Positions 1 to 22,270 of a stretch of 64,000 nucleotides of DNA are shown piece after piece. Made by a program: the position numbers and the translations under genes. Position 1 is the first letter of the stretch; each line of letters opens with the position of its first letter. The notes under the pieces were generated by a model. It was not told the DNA's origin, searched no databases, and saw nothing but the letters and a program-made list of their open reading frames with translations. The DNA lies in assembly GCA_030522415.1 (NCBI GenBank), contig CM060121.1:10927976-10991975 (forward strand), in the 5' to 3' direction. Source of the DNA: Channallabes apus (taxonomy: Eukaryota > Chordata > Actinopteri > Siluriformes > Clariidae).

Positions 1-240
1 GCAAGAACTGACAAATCTGGTCCAGTCCATGAGGAGGAGATGCACTGCAGTACTTCAAGCAGCTGGTGGCCGCCAGATACTGACTGGTACTGACTGATTT
101 TGAGCCTCCCTTCATTCAGGGACACATTGTGAAACATTTTTAGTTTATGTCTTATGGTGTTCATACAAATATTTACACATTAAGTTTATTGACAGTAAAA
201 ACAGTTGAAAGTCAGAGGACGTTTCTTTTTTTGCTGAGTA
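1..240 (+). mobile_element. 3' end of a Tc1-like transposon
   Basis: The first 240 bases match the 3' part of a common fish Tc1 family: a decayed transposase C-terminal region, then an AT-rich inverted-repeat arm ending in the family's GAGGACGTTTCTTTTTTTGC terminal block next to a TA. Only the right end is inside the window, so element length and target duplication cannot be checked. Family recognition is from memory of fish repeats. Confidence 0.6.
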
Positions 241-900
241 TATATACACAGTATAGTTATTTTTTTTAAGTAAATGGATCTCTCCAATCCACTCTACAAC
301 AACAGTCTCCTATTTCCCTTTGGAAAAACTTTCAGAAATTCATCCATGAACTACAGTGTGGGGCGGGGCTTTAGGGGTCTGTCAGACAACGGTAATTTGT
401 CTTCAGTCTGTCAAATTCAGTGGACGTGGACACTTGTTGTAACTGAAAAAACGCTGCAGCTTCTTCTTCAGTCTTTCCACTCCGTGACCGCTGAAATACG
501 ACACGACACTACGTTAGTCTTGACTCATTTGCATACGAACGGTGATTAGATGTTTACCAAGGGCTCAGGGGAAGAGTGTGTGTGTGTGTGTGTGTGTGTG
601 TGCAGCCTGTGAATGAATACACACAGCAGAGGGATAGAGATATGAGGGAAATCTAATACTGTATTGTGTAGTGTCCCTTTTTAGGCGGATTTTTCCGCTA
701 CCGCAGATCATTTTATCAACTTGTAATATTTTCATTTTGTGAGTATATTAACATGTGCTTTCTCAACATTTCAATATTTTTAGTGACATTTATTTATTTA
801 TACACTGCCCCCTCTTGCCCCCCCTTGGATCCGCCCCGCCTGAACACCGGTTTATCATTTAGCGCTGATTTCCCTGACCTTATAATCGTCTTTGTCTTTC
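241..900. other. Unassigned spacer with GT microsatellite
   Basis: No gene or element with both ends was recognised. It holds a (GT)n run at about 575-602 and a C-rich stretch near 807-840. Short ORFs here lack recognisable motifs. Confidence 0.4.
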
Positions 901-2470
901 GATTTCTTATTCTTTGTCACACTTAAATGTTTCTGCTCATCAAAAACCGTTAACTATTAGTCAAAGATAACATAATTGAACACAAAATGCAGTTTTTAAA
1001 TGAAGGTTTACGTTATTAAGGGAGAAAAAAACTCCAAATCTACATGGCCCTGTGTGAAAAAGCGATTGCCCCCCTTGTTAAAAAATAACTTAACTGTGGT
1101 TTATCACACCTGAGTTCAATTTCTGTAGTCACCCCCAGGCCTGATTACTGCCACACCTGTTTCAATCAAGAAATCACTTAAATAGGAGCTACCTGACACA
1201 GAGAAGTAGACCAAAAGCACCTCAAAAGCTAGACATCCAAAGATCCAAAGAAATTCAGGAACAAATGAGAACAAAAGTAATTGAGATCTATCAGTCTGGT
1301 AAAGGTTATAAAGCCATTTCTAAAGCTTTGGGACTCCAGCGAACCACAGTGAGAGCCATTATCCACAAATGGCAAAAACATGGAACAGTGGTGAACCTTC
1401 CCAGGAGTGGCCGGCCGACCAAAATTACCCCAAGAGCGCAGAGACAACTCATCCGAGAGGCCACAAAAGACCCCAGGACAACATCTAAAGAACTGCAGGC
1501 CTCACTTGCCTCAATTAAGGTCAGTGTTCACGACTCCACCATAAGACTGGGCAAAAACGGCCTGCATGGCAGATTTGCAAGGCGCAAACCACTTTTAAGC
1601 AAAAATAACATTAAGGCTCGTCTCAATTTTGCTAAAAAAACATCTCAATGATTGCCAAGACTTTTGGGAAAATACCTTGTGGACCGACGAGACAAAAGTT
1701 TAACTTTTTGGAAGGTGCGTGTCCCGTTACATCTGGCGTAAAAGAAACACAGCATTTCAGAAAAAGAGCATCATACCAACAGTAAAATATGGTGGTGGTA
1801 GTGTGATGGTCTGGGGTTGTTTTGCTGCTTCAGGACCTGGAAGGCTTGCTGTGATAGATGGAATAATGAATTCTACTGACTACCAAAAAATCCTGAAGGA
1901 GTATGTCCGGCCATCTGTTCGTCAACTCAAGCTGAAGCGATCTTGGGTGCTGCAACAGGACAATGACCCAAAACACACCAGCAAATCCACCTCTGAATGG
2001 CTGAAGAAAAACAAAATGAAGACTTTGGAGTGGCCTAGTCAAAGTCCTGACCTGAATCCTATTGAGATGTTGTGGCATGACCTTAAAAAGGCGGTTCATG
2101 TTAGAAAACCCTCAAATAAAGCTGAATTACAACAATTCTGCAAAGATGAGTGGGCCATAATTCCTCCAGAGCGCTGTAAAAGACTCGTCGCAAGTTATCG
2201 CAAACACTTGATTGCAGTTATTGCTGCTAAGGGTGGCCCAACCAGTTATTAGGTTCAGGGGGCAATTACTTTTTCACACAGGGCCATGTAGGTTTGGATT
2301 TTTTTTTCTCCCTAAATAATAAAACCCCTCATTTAAAAACTGCATTTTGTGTTTACTTGTGTTATCTTTGACTAATAGTTAAATGTGTTTGATGATCAGA
2401 AACATTTTGTGTGACAAACATGCTAAAGAATAAGAAATCAGGAGGGGGCAAATAGGGGGGCACACCACTG
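901..2470 (+). mobile_element. Tc1-like transposon, left tip missing
   Basis: The arms at about 901-1070 and 2260-2470 are inverted copies of each other and match those of the 8563-10171 element. The right tip (CACACCACTG) is followed by TA, the usual Tc1 target. The left arm has lost its outermost ~33 bases, including the terminal CAGTGGTGTG, so this copy cannot be mobilised as it stands. It lies in the 5' flank or intron 1 of the first P450 gene. Confidence 0.85.
1265..2252 (+). pseudogene. Broken Tc1 transposase (DD34E)
   Basis: This is a relic of a Tc1 transposase, the enzyme that cuts and pastes the surrounding element. The N-terminal paired-type DNA-binding region (QRTTVRAIIHKW, GRPTKIT) reads in one frame from 1265. 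A frameshift near 1636 ends it at AKKTSQ. An in-frame TAA follows at about 1699, and the catalytic half resumes at 1719. The second and third catalytic residues survive in QDNDPKHTSK and [16 protein letters not shown]. Two residues (KR) are missing near 1546 compared with the copy at 8782-9804, and the original start codon region is altered. It cannot make a full enzyme. Confidence 0.85.
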
Positions 2471-3056
2471 TATATTTACAGATTTGTGGTTATATTTAAT
2501 GCAGGATTTTAGACTCCCCTTTGTGCCAATAGTTTCACATAAAACTTCGAAAGCAAAATATAAAGGCATATTTTTACAAATGTGTACTCTACTGGGGTTT
2601 TGGGTTCTCTCACATGACAAATCCCACTTTAAACCATGGCTATAATATAGGCTATCCCTGATTTTTTTGACAGTTAAACAGTCTATTACTACTAGTGCAA
2701 AAGAACATGCAAAAGAACGAGCTGATGAAAAGGTCACTGGCAATTTTGGCCATATACTGTAGGTTTCACATAAAACATCATCAGCTCCTTTCATTGATGC
2801 CTGCCATGCATAACAAGATGTACAGTATACAGTAGTAGCAGTGATAATGGCACTCCACATTTATTGGGATTTAACTTTTGCAACTTACTTATGATTTGAG
2901 GGAGCTGTACCCTGAATAGGCAATACTGCTTAAAAATGTGCAGGCAATACTGCAGAGTTAACTATGTAATGTACTCTAATGTTGATTAGGTCTCTAATGT
3001 TGTTCATAAATGTTAATTTTTTTTCTCTAAATATTCAATTAAATTCTTTCTTCCAG
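2471..3056 (+). other. Presumed end of intron 1 of the first CYP2K-like gene
   Basis: Between the Tc1 right end and the acceptor at 3055-3056 there is AT-rich sequence with no recognisable exon. I looked here and upstream for a CYP2K first exon (signal-anchor plus PPGPxPLPILGN) and found none. Confidence 0.5.
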
Positions 3057-13935
<10,879 letters not shown>

Positions 13936-14737
13936 TAAAAGAAAAAGGAAATATTTCAGATACTGTAAAAATAGCATATTTTTCCTCTGACATTATCTTA
14001 AATGATGTAAAAATAATGCTTTTCATGCAATTTGAAATCCTGAAACTTGTATTACTGTATATGACCACAAACCAGTTTTTCTGTAAGTTTTTTGTTTCCC
14101 ATTAATGACAAAAGTTTACTGACAACCACATGACAGCACGTATACACTGCAAATGTTCAAACATGTACTTCAGGTTGCACAGGCTCTTGAGCTGAAAATT
14201 AAAACTAATATATTCTGGCTTAAATAGGTTTAAAACTTTTAACACAAACAGGATATATTGTATGCTGTAAGAACAACTCTAATGTACACAATGATTTCTT
14301 TTATCAAAGTTATTCCTGATGATTCAATCTGCCCCGAAGCATGGGTCAGTGGACTCTCACTGTCAGTCTCATGCCTGTATAAAATATTGAGGGTTACCTA
14401 AGGAAGGATATCTGGTGTGAAACCTACAGTAATCCTGCAGATTGGATGATCATAGACTCACTATTACGAATCTCAAAACAATATAGTTTGACAATATGCA
14501 TTGCAGTGAGGTTTTTATTTTATTTTACTTAAAAACATTTTGCCTAATGTTAATGGTTATATCGCTCCTTAATCAGTGTGTGCGCACACTGGACATAGTT
14601 GGATATTTGTTATTTTTGTTGCTGAACAAAATTTTAAATCAATACGCATTATAACTTTTTATATTATACATGAACTATGGCTGTCATATTAAAGTACTCA
14701 ATTGGTTAGCTTTTGTTTTGTGTTCTAGTCACTAAAC
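13936..14737. other. 3' flank of the first P450 gene
   Basis: AT-rich sequence after the stop codon. An AATAAA overlaps the stop (13934-13939), which is too close to be the likely poly(A) signal; further A-rich hexamers near 14200 and 14690 are candidates only. No other gene was seen. Confidence 0.4.
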
Positions 14738-14940
14738 TATACTACCTGACCAAAAAAGTTGCACAATCCTAATATTTTTTTGAACCACCTTTGATTGCAG
14801 CATGCATTTGCCATGCATTTATTTCTACAACCTCCTGAAATTTCACAGCACTCATTTCCATCCAAAGTCGCATTCATTTCATTCTCCAGTACATCCCAAA
14901 GACATTAAAAGGCGATAAAGCTGGTGTGACATGGAATAAA
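14738..14940 (-). mobile_element. Tc1/mariner end fragment
   Basis: The segment beginning CTGACCAAAAAAGTTGCACA, followed by CACCTTTGATTGCAGCATGCATT, resembles the terminal arm of a fish mariner family (another fragment may be at 63130-63670). It is cut by the foldback element that starts at 14952. Recognition is from memory and only one end is present. Confidence 0.4.
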
Positions 14941-15898
14941 AAAAACAAATCTATGGAACGATATCGCGGACAATATTCAAATGCAATTGCAAATTGCATT
15001 TGCGTTTCCCATATGTGGACGCACAAAATGTGCCATAATTCAAATGCAATTGCAAACTTTGCATTACCGTTTGCTGATTCGCCTTTGCGAGCGCACACTG
15101 ACTGCCAAATTTCAAATGAAAAAACAAAGTCCATTTGCATTTGTATTTCCCAGGTCTTACACGTCATGAACCTGTCATATTTAAATATCAAAATCAATCA
15201 CCACGTTTGCTTTTTCACTTTCTCTGCGCCGCGCGTCAAGCCGGCCAAAACTCGCTAATCCATTTGCAATTGCATTTCCAACACGTTACACAGAAACCTG
15301 TCAATCAGCGTCAGAGGCGGGATTGTATGGGGAGTGACGTCACTCGCACTCGCCGACCAAGAGGGGGATATTTGAGCACTGGAGGTGAACCGAGATTATC
15401 TCATTTGTTTATCAAGAAATAAACACACAAAAATGACAAATCGCATATTTTCTTGCTCCGGAGTGGACAGAGAAGTTTTTACAAATAAAAATATTTTTAG
15501 ATCTTCTCCTGTTACAGCCTGCTGGAGCTAAATCTTTCAGAAACGCTGCGTACCGGTGTTATGCGCTAAAAAGCCTCCCTGCCACTGATTGCACCCCCAC
15601 AAAATCTCTGTCAAATATATGAGGACATCACAATCAAAAATTCATATTATTATTATCAAATATAATATATGAGTATTATCAAATATATTATTACTATTAT
15701 AATTAACCCTAAGCACGTGACATGGAAGTTAAGACACATAATACAAATTCTCATATAATGGTTATTTTGTGGCACATTTATTTTGCAGGGGTTTGTCATG
15801 TAATACAAAAAAGTTTACACTAAACAAATATTGTTTATGATGAAAAATTACACGAAGCGATTTTTATTATAAATAAGAAATATAAAAATATACATGTA

Positions 15899-17040
15899 CA
15901 ACCCCTGGCAAAAATTCTGGAATCACCCCTCTCAGAAGATGTTCATTCAAATGTTTAATTGTGTAGAAAAAAAAACAAGCACATACATGCCACAATACTA
16001 TTTTCACTCAACAATCCAAACTTCTGGCTGTATAAACACTTAAAAAAAACAAAGAAAGATAACTATAGTCAACGACAACTGTTTTAACAGCTCAAACAGA
16101 GGAAAAAAAATATGGAATCACACAAATCTGAGGAAAAAAATATGGAATCACCATGCACTTTGCATTTCTACAACTGCTAATTAGTCTACAGTTAAAAAAA
16201 GAGTGCTTGCACACATTAGGGATGTGTTGAACCAAGATGATTGACATAACTCATAGCTCCAACACGAGAGATGTCAGTTGAAACAAAGGAGAGAATTATC
16301 AAACTTCTTGAAGAAGGTAAATCTTCATGGAGAATCATTTCCACAATCATTATTGATATGGGGTTGTATGTCAGGTAAAGGTATGGGAGACATGACAGTC
16401 ATTACATCTTCTATAAATGCACAAGTTTATGTTGAGATTTTGGACACTTTTCTTATTCCGTCAATTGAAAGGATGTTTGGTGATGGTAGCATCATTTTTC
16501 AGGATGATAATGCATCGTGCCATAGGGCAAAATCTGTGAAAACATTCCTACAGGAAATACATATAATGTCAATGGCATGGCCTGCAAATAGTCCGGACCT
16601 TAATCCAATTGAAAATCTGTGGTGGAAATGAAAGAAAATGGTCCACGACAAGGCTCCAACCTGCAAAGCTGATCTGGCAACTGCAATAAGACAAAGCTGG
16701 AGACAGACTGATGAAGTATACAGTTTGACATTAGTTAAATCCAGGCCTCAGAGAATTCAAGCTCTTATAAAAGCCAGAGGTGGTGCAACAAAGTACAAGT
16801 AGTGTTTTTATTTGGTGATTCCATATTTTTTTCCTCTGTTTGAGCTGTTAAAACAGTTGTCGTTGACTATAGTTATCTTTCTTTGTTTTTTTTTTAAGTG
16901 TTTTATACAGCCAGAAGTTTGGATTGTTGAGTGAAAATAGTTTTGTGGCATGTATGTGCTTGTTTTTTTTTCTACACAATTAAACATTTGAATGAACATC
17001 TTCTGAGAGGGGTGATTCCAGAATTTTTTGCCAGGGATTG
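15899..17040 (+). mobile_element. Internally deleted Tc1-like element in the foldback loop
   Basis: The tips CAACCCCTGGCAAAAATTCT and its inverse (with one extra T) are flanked by TA on both sides (15897-15898 and 17041-17042). The arms extend about 200 bp, including CAGCCAGAAGTTTGGATTG. At 1.14 kb it is shorter than a normal Tc1 because the middle of the transposase is missing. Confidence 0.88.
16271..16802 (+). pseudogene. Deleted Tc1 transposase
   Basis: The N-terminal helix (MSVETKERIIKLLEEGKSSW) is joined by an internal deletion to the catalytic half beginning GCMSGKGMGDMTVI. The second and third catalytic residues are visible in FQDDNASCHRAK and [11 protein letters not shown]; the first aspartate is lost with the deletion. 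A TGA follows ENLWWK, after which the normal C-terminus continues to GGATKYK and TAG at 16802. Non-functional. Confidence 0.82.
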
Positions 17041-17760
17041 TATATGAAAATAATATATAATTAATATATTTCCCCCCTATACTACATGTGTTTTTTTTTT
17101 ATATATATAGATTATTTTATAATCAAATTTGTTTGGTGCAATTTGTAAATCATAAACCTATTAATTTATGTTGTAATATAATATTTGATAGAGGTTATGT
17201 TGGGGGGGGGGGCAATCCGTGGCAGGGAGGCTTTTTAGCGCATAACAACGGTGCGCAGCGTTTCTGAAAGATTTAGCTCCAGCAGGCTGTAACAGGAGAA
17301 GATCTAAAAATATTTTTATTTGTAAAAACTTCTCTGTCCACTCTGGAGCAAGGAAATATGCGATTTGTCATTTTTGTGTGTTTATTTCTTGATAAACAAA
17401 TGAGATAATCTCGGTTCACCTCCAGTGCTCAAATATCCCCCTCTTGGTCGGCGAGTGCGAGTGACGTCACTCCCCATACAATCCCGCCCCACAGTATAGA
17501 CCCGCCCCTGACGCTGATTGACAGGTTTCTGTGTAACGTGTTGGAAATGCAATTGCAAATGGATTAGCGCAGTGGTTCTCAAACTTTTTCTGTCATTCCC
17601 CACTTAAGGGGGTGAGCGAATTTTCAAGCCCCACTTGTCAACAAAATAATAACGAAATCGGCCAAGTTTACTGTTTATTGAAATATCAATTTCTAAACCA
17701 ATAAGGCCAAACACCACCAAGTTAAAAAAAGATAAAATACACGTGCAATTGTCACAAGGC

Positions 17761-18144
17761 TTACGTTATCACATATCTTTGCATAATTGACCCCATGTTT
17801 ATCAGCTGCTCAGCAGTCGTTTGTAGTTTTTTTTTGCACTGGCCAATTCTGTATGTAACTTTGAATGAAGCCATTTGTGCTTTGCTGTCCACTGATTCAG
17901 ATGTTACCATGCGATTATCCTGCTGTCTGTATTCTGCCAGCTTTCTTTCAAAGACGTCCAGTGGTTTATTAACGTGACTGGAGTGTGTTGTCTCTAAGTG
18001 TCTTCCTAATTTGTTGGGTCTCATGCGGTCTGCTGCCAGTGGTTTAAGACACAAAGCATACACGGGTCTCTCTTCTGCCCCCACCATCCCCACCATGAAT
18101 CCAAGCTCAAGATAGGCTTCATTAGGGGTGGGCGATATAACCAA
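17761..18144 (-). pseudogene. hAT transposase fragment
   Basis: The translated segment RPNKLGRHLETTHSSHVNKP followed by DVFERKLAE resembles the end of a BED-type zinc finger and the start of the transposase core in the ZBED5/SCAND3-like hAT group. The next part (SFKVTYRIGQCKK...TAEQLINMGS) matches the conserved start of that core. No DDE catalytic region follows, so it is a remnant. Confidence 0.65.
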
Positions 18145-18292
18145 AATCTTCTATCACGGTAGAAGCGATTTTCTACCTCGATAACGATCACAATCACAAT
18201 TGCTAGATCACAATATAGCAATTTGTATGTGAAAATGCATAAATAAAAATTGAAACACATAGAAACTGTTTTACATAATGTAATTTTATTTA

Positions 18293-19149
18293 GGGTGCTT
18301 TCACACCTACAGCATTTGGTGCGCACCAAACGTGTTTGGTCCCTTGGTTCGGTTCGTTTGTGTTGATGTGAATGCAATCTCGGTACTTTGGTGCGCACCA
18401 AATCAATCGATCTGAGACCTGCCTGAAGGGGTGGTCTCGGACCGCTTTATCCGCTCTACTTTGGTACAGTTCGCCTGGTGTGAAAGCAACCAAACCAAAT
18501 CTGATGAAATGGTATAGTTTAATGCACTTTGGGTAAGATACGGGGTTGCGGGTAAAATTATTTTCCCTTCCTGATGACTCGATTAAATTTTTCAAGCTCG
18601 ACTCGCGATGAAATCAAACCGCGGAGAATCGTGGAGTGCCGAAGAAATTAAGTGCCTCTCTGTATTCACATTAAAGATGAAAAATGTGTGGCTGGGCTGT
18701 TTTGATCGGCCAACGGATTACCTGATGGATCTGCAGGAAGATCGCCGGCTAATAACAAAATGATCATTCAGGAGGAGGGCACGTCTCTCCCTGAAGTGGC
18801 GGCGGTGCGCAGTCGGCGAGATGAATAAACCGGGAAGCTGGTTTGGAGTCGCAGCCGCGAATCGTGTTCGAAATTAATTATCTGAAAATAATGATTTGCA
18901 CGTACAATGCAGTGTGCGAGGATCAGCACCATGAGCGCAAAGCAAAGCTGTTCCTCCGTGATTATTGAAAGTGGCGCGATTTTCTGAAAGTAGTCTGTTT
19001 CCGGTGCCGATGGGCTTCGCGGTCTATTTTGGTTCGTTTAGAACTCTGCATATGTGAAAGCAAACCGTACCAACGTCTGTTTACTACATTGTAACATTTT
19101 TCTGACTGGTGCGGACTAAAGCAATCGAACTATAGGTGTGAAAGCACCC
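18293..19149 (+). mobile_element. PIF/Harbinger element nested in the hAT
   Basis: The ends GGGTGCTTTCACACCTA and TAGGTGTGAAAGCACCC are perfect inverse repeats, and TTA flanks both sides (18290-18292 and 19150-19152). A 3-bp TWA duplication is the PIF/Harbinger hallmark. The interior has a short relic ORF and no transposase. Confidence 0.88.
18608..18763 (+). pseudogene. Relic Myb/SANT-like ORF of the Harbinger element
   Basis: A 51-codon ORF (MKSNRGESWSAEEIKCLSVF...) begins with a tryptophan-anchored motif, RGESWSAEEIKCL, resembling the first helix of the trihelix/Myb-like DNA-binding protein encoded by Harbinger elements as their second protein. The downstream helices are not recognisable, so it is a truncated relic. 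Also not excluded: chance similarity over a short stretch. Confidence 0.45.
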
Positions 19150-19187
19150 TTAAACTGTGAATTGCTGAGGTTTGCAGCATTTTTTTT

Positions 19188-19420
19188 TTACTTTGGCCAT
19201 ATTCGTTTGAATTTCAGATGATAGAAAAGGTTTGACATGTTTCCACCAGTTGTTAAAACAGTGCACTTGTGTACCTCACAAATCACGTTCATCTCATTCG
19301 TACCACTTTTCTTATACCCAAACCAATTCCACAACACAGACGATGCAGCTTCTTTCTTTACAATCTCCTCGTTGTTGGTTTTGTCACATGTAAGCAAACT
19401 CACTGCTGCTGCACCGTCTT
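19188..19420 (-). pseudogene. BED zinc-finger remnant of a hAT transposase
   Basis: On the minus strand the frame reads SSVLWNWFGYKKSGTNEMNV, then ICEVHKCTVLTTGGNMSNLFYHL. This is the BED-finger layout (aromatic start, cysteine pair region, final histidines) of hAT-Ac/ZBED-type proteins, with one cysteine of the pair apparently changed to histidine. The reading frame upstream is not conserved. It is part of the 17570-20079 element. Confidence 0.6.
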
Positions 19421-20410
19421 CTTCCATTGTCGAAGTGTATGTGAAGCCAAACACATCAAAAGTGGGACGAAACCGCGGCACCCGATTGAACCAGATATCT
19501 GCGCAAATACAGCGCAGCGCGACTATCTGGACAGCGCAGTGATGATCTGGTTTATTTGCGCAGCCCGGTGGATCGCGCAGCGCCGCTCGAATCACAAACC
19601 TGCGCAACCCACTGTGTTTTATTTAAAAACAATTCATTTAAAATGTCAGGACTGTTTAATATTGTTTCCGCCTTGCCATGCCTGGATTGTACGTGCGCAT
19701 CCCAGCGGGGTAAAATGTATTTTGATGGTCGGCGCGGTTTATTTCTGTCAGAGTCGCGCAGCGCTGCCCAGTGGGTCGCGCAGGTTTGTGATTCGAGCAG
19801 CGCTGCTCAAGTTTGTCCGACGTTAAACCATTATTGTTCCACTATGGTTCCACTTTTTCTCCCGGCCCACAACTGATATTATTTTAAATTTACTTGTATT
19901 AATGATCCATTTATTTGTGTGTGATTGTTTAGTTTTGAGCGTACGCTCTTCATTATCAATAAAGAAAAGCATGAATTAGAATAGGTACTTTCCTGTTATT
20001 CCCTCCCGTTCATTGCGCCCCACCTGTCATGTCTGTATTCCCCACTAGTGGGGCGCGCCCCACACTTTGAGAACCACTGGATTAGCGATTGCGTTTGAAT
20101 TTTGGCCGGCTTGACGCGCGGCGCAGAGAAAGTGAAAAAGCAAATGTGGTAATTGATTTTGATATTTAAATATGACAGGTTCATGACGTGCAAGACCTGG
20201 GAAATACAAATGCAAATGGACTTTGCTTTTTCTTTTGAAATTTGGCAGTCAGTGTGCGCTCGCAAAGGCGAATCAGCAAACGGTAATGCAAAGTTTGCAA
20301 TTGCATTTGAATTATGGCACACTTTGTGCGTCCACATATGGGAAACGCAATTGCAAATGCAATTTGCAATTGCATTTGAATATTGTCCGCGATATTGCTC
20401 CATACAAATC

Positions 20411-21065
20411 ACTCTCAAATGTCAAATAAAAAAAACATGTTTAAAATTTGAGCCTGACTCTTTAATTCTCTCTCTCTCTCTCTCACACACACAAACACAC
20501 ACACCCTTGGGACCGTGGCTGATCCACTTCGGTGGTCTTTTCTATCCTACAATTTATTATATTTTGATTTTCTCTTTTACATCTGTTTCTGCATGACAAA
20601 AGTTTCCTTGCTTTCCTCATACATTCTTTTTGTTCCATAGCTCCTGAACGACTGCTGCATTTCACATAATACTGTTGTTTTTTTTATATATGCTCTTAAT
20701 TAAGTTAGTTTGACCCAAAGTGTTCTTATTAATATAAATAGTGATAAACTGTTTTGCGTATCATCAAATATTGTACGTTTCTCTGTAGTGAATGTAAATA
20801 ATTTTACTGCCTTCACAGGCATCATAGTCGGAGTGGGGGTGAGGGCTTGGTGGAAGGTGGGATAACTACCCCATGCACGTGTTGTGTGACTAACACTTCA
20901 AGGCTAAAATATACAGAATCTGTGGAATGCAGGGAAAGGTGTATGGTTAGTGTTAGACAAAATGGCCAGGCATGAGCAGTGGGTATGTTGTGCGACTACC
21001 GCCCACATTTTCAGAATCTCTCTCCAAACTGAGAAGCTGAGAGCTCTGCTTATACCAGTATTTAT
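20411..21065. other. Intergenic spacer with CT/CA microsatellite
   Basis: It holds a (CT)n-(CA)n run at about 20466-20504 and otherwise unassigned sequence. Short ORFs have no recognised similarity. Confidence 0.4.
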
Positions 21066-21240
21066 CTACAACAAATCATTCATTCATTCATTCATTTTCT
21101 ATACCGCTTAATCCTGTGTTCAGGGTCGCGGGGGACCTGGAGCCTATCCCAGGAGACTTCGGGCACTAGGCGGGGTACACCCTGGACAGGGTGCCAATCC
21201 ATCGCAGGGCACACACACATACACACACTCACACACCCAA
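21066..21240 (-). mobile_element. 3' half of a tRNA-derived SINE
   Basis: The block has an ATTC-repeat tail at 21066-21086, then TTTTCTATACCGCTTAATCC, GGAGCCTATCCCAGGAGAC and GGGTACACCCTGGACAGGG. These are the inverse of the 3' body of a fish SINE also present at 47902-48210 and 58350-58612. The tRNA head is missing, consistent with 5' truncation. Confidence 0.7.
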
Positions 21241-21426
21241 TTACAACAAATCATGGTTTCTCTAAGTATATTCATGGAATAATATGTAGGAAAAAATTGA
21301 CTTTACTGTAGCACCTTTAATAAATGGAGAGGGTTAATCACATGAAATAATTATTTTAGTAATTTAATAAAGCTTTAAATGTGTAAATCTATACATTTCT
21401 TATTTTTGATTTATATCATGAATTTG

Positions 21427-21496
21427 TATTGTTGCAAAGCTGCTTTGTGACAATGTCTATTGTTAAATACACTATATAAATGAATTCGAATTGAAT
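21427..21496 (+). mobile_element. LINE 3' tail
   Basis: GTTGCAAAGCTGCTTTGTGA, then CAATGTCTATTGTTAAATAC and a TATATAAATGAATTCGAATTGAAT tail, match the 3' end of a fish L2-type LINE also seen inverted at 61905-62000. Only the tail is recognisable. Confidence 0.55.
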
Positions 21497-21497
21497 A

Positions 21498-22071
21498 AGT
21501 TCATTCTATGCAAAATACTTTTAAAGTAATTCTGAATGCTTACTGGGTTATCAATTAAATTAAACCATAATTCACTTTTACAATGCTATAATAAAACAGC
21601 AAATCCGTAAGATGAAAGTTGAAAGATGAAAAAATGATGAAGAGTTCAAACTCTCCCCCTCTATGCTCAGTTCTACAGCAGAAGAATACATTTGAATACC
21701 AGCAGCTCAAAAATGTAGGAAAAAGCAACGCTTCATTAAAGCGGACATACGGTCCTACATGCACTTTTTCAAGCTGTTTGGACTGAAATGTGTGTTAGGA
21801 GAGTGTGTACACAACCACTCTACAATGATAAAGAGCCGCCCAGCGATTTTCTTTTAATTTATTAAAATAAGATGCCCTTTCTGAAATCAGGCCGATCTCA
21901 AAAGCCTGTCGGTGTGACGTCACACTGACAGAGGCCGCTCCCACTATAGTTGATTGACACTGGTGTTTTAGCAAAGACTCACCCCGAGTTAGAAGAAAGC
22001 TGTCGTCCATTGTTTTTCTACGCTGGAGCAAAATGGCGCCTACACGAGTGTGGTGTGCAGTTTTTTGGTGT
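21498..22071. other. Unassigned intergenic segment
   Basis: Contains no recognised gene. A GTGTGACGTCACAC palindrome lies near 21911. Minus-strand ORFs of 69-78 codons have no identified family. Confidence 0.35.
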
Positions 22072-22143
22072 AGTGCGGTGGTCTAGTGGTTAGGATTCTG
22101 TGCTCTCACATGGGAGACCTGGGTTCGATTCCCACTCAAGGCA
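22072..22143 (+). pseudogene. tRNA-Glu (CUC) pseudogene
   Basis: The 72-base segment keeps the tRNA-Glu D-arm/A-box (TGGTCTAGTGGTTAGGAT), the anticodon loop CTCTCAC and the T-arm/B-box (GGGTTCGATTCCC). A T6 run begins about 6 bases after its end, like a Pol III terminator. The acceptor halves (AGTGCGG and TCAAGGC) barely pair and the anticodon stem has three mismatches, so a functional tRNA is unlikely. The internal Pol III promoter boxes look intact. Confidence 0.7.
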
Positions 22144-22243
22144 CATGCTTTTTTGCACTACAGTACATATTTATAAAGTTTTTCTAAAGTTGCATTTAGA
22201 AACGAGACAAGGCGAGTCCGCTGTGCTTCGGTAAGCTTTTTCT

Positions 22244-22270
22244 GCCCGGGTTCGATTCCCGGTCTGGGAA
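22244..22270 (+). pseudogene. tRNA-Glu 3' fragment
   Basis: CCCGGGTTCGATTCCCGG plus TCTGGGAA is the T-arm and 3' acceptor strand of a tRNA-Glu. The 5' half is absent. Downstream sequence (CACATGCTTCTTGCACTACA) repeats what follows the first copy, so the two are products of a local duplication. Confidence 0.65.

Larger units (their letters stand above)
17570..20079 (-). mobile_element. hAT element with GATTAGCG target duplication
   Basis: The termini CAGTGGTTCTCAAA and TTTGAGAACCACTG are inverted repeats, and GATTAGCG flanks both ends exactly (17562-17569 and 20080-20087). This 8-bp duplication defines a hAT insertion into the right arm of the foldback element. Minus-strand transposase remnants with BED-finger character lie at 17761-18144 and 19188-19420, separated by a nested PIF/Harbinger element. 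Confidence 0.92.
14952..20404. mobile_element. Foldback element with ~650-bp inverted arms
   Basis: The left arm (14952-15600) and right arm (17210-20404, excluding a nested hAT) are near-identical in inverse. Both start TATGGARCRATATCGCGGAC at their outer ends and end with CAGGGAGGCTTTTTAGCGCA at the inner ends. CAAATC flanks both ends (14946-14951 and 20405-20410), a probable 6-bp target duplication. The arms are rich in small palindromes such as TTTGCAATTGCAAA. No transposase of its own was recognised. A Tc1 sits in the loop and a hAT in the right arm. Superfamily unassigned. Confidence 0.8.

Noticed and set aside
2438..2860. 140-codon minus-strand ORF before the first P450 exon
   Set aside because: Intronic or upstream sequence, starts within Tc1 terminal repeat DNA, no domain.
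14874..15422. Several ORFs of about 100 codons in the foldback arm
   Set aside because: Mirrored versions appear in the right arm at 19996-20596; composed of ATTTGCAATTGC-type repeats.
19237..19876. Plus-strand ORFs of 101-185 codons
   Set aside because: They are antisense to the hAT BED-finger remnant and have no recognisable domain.
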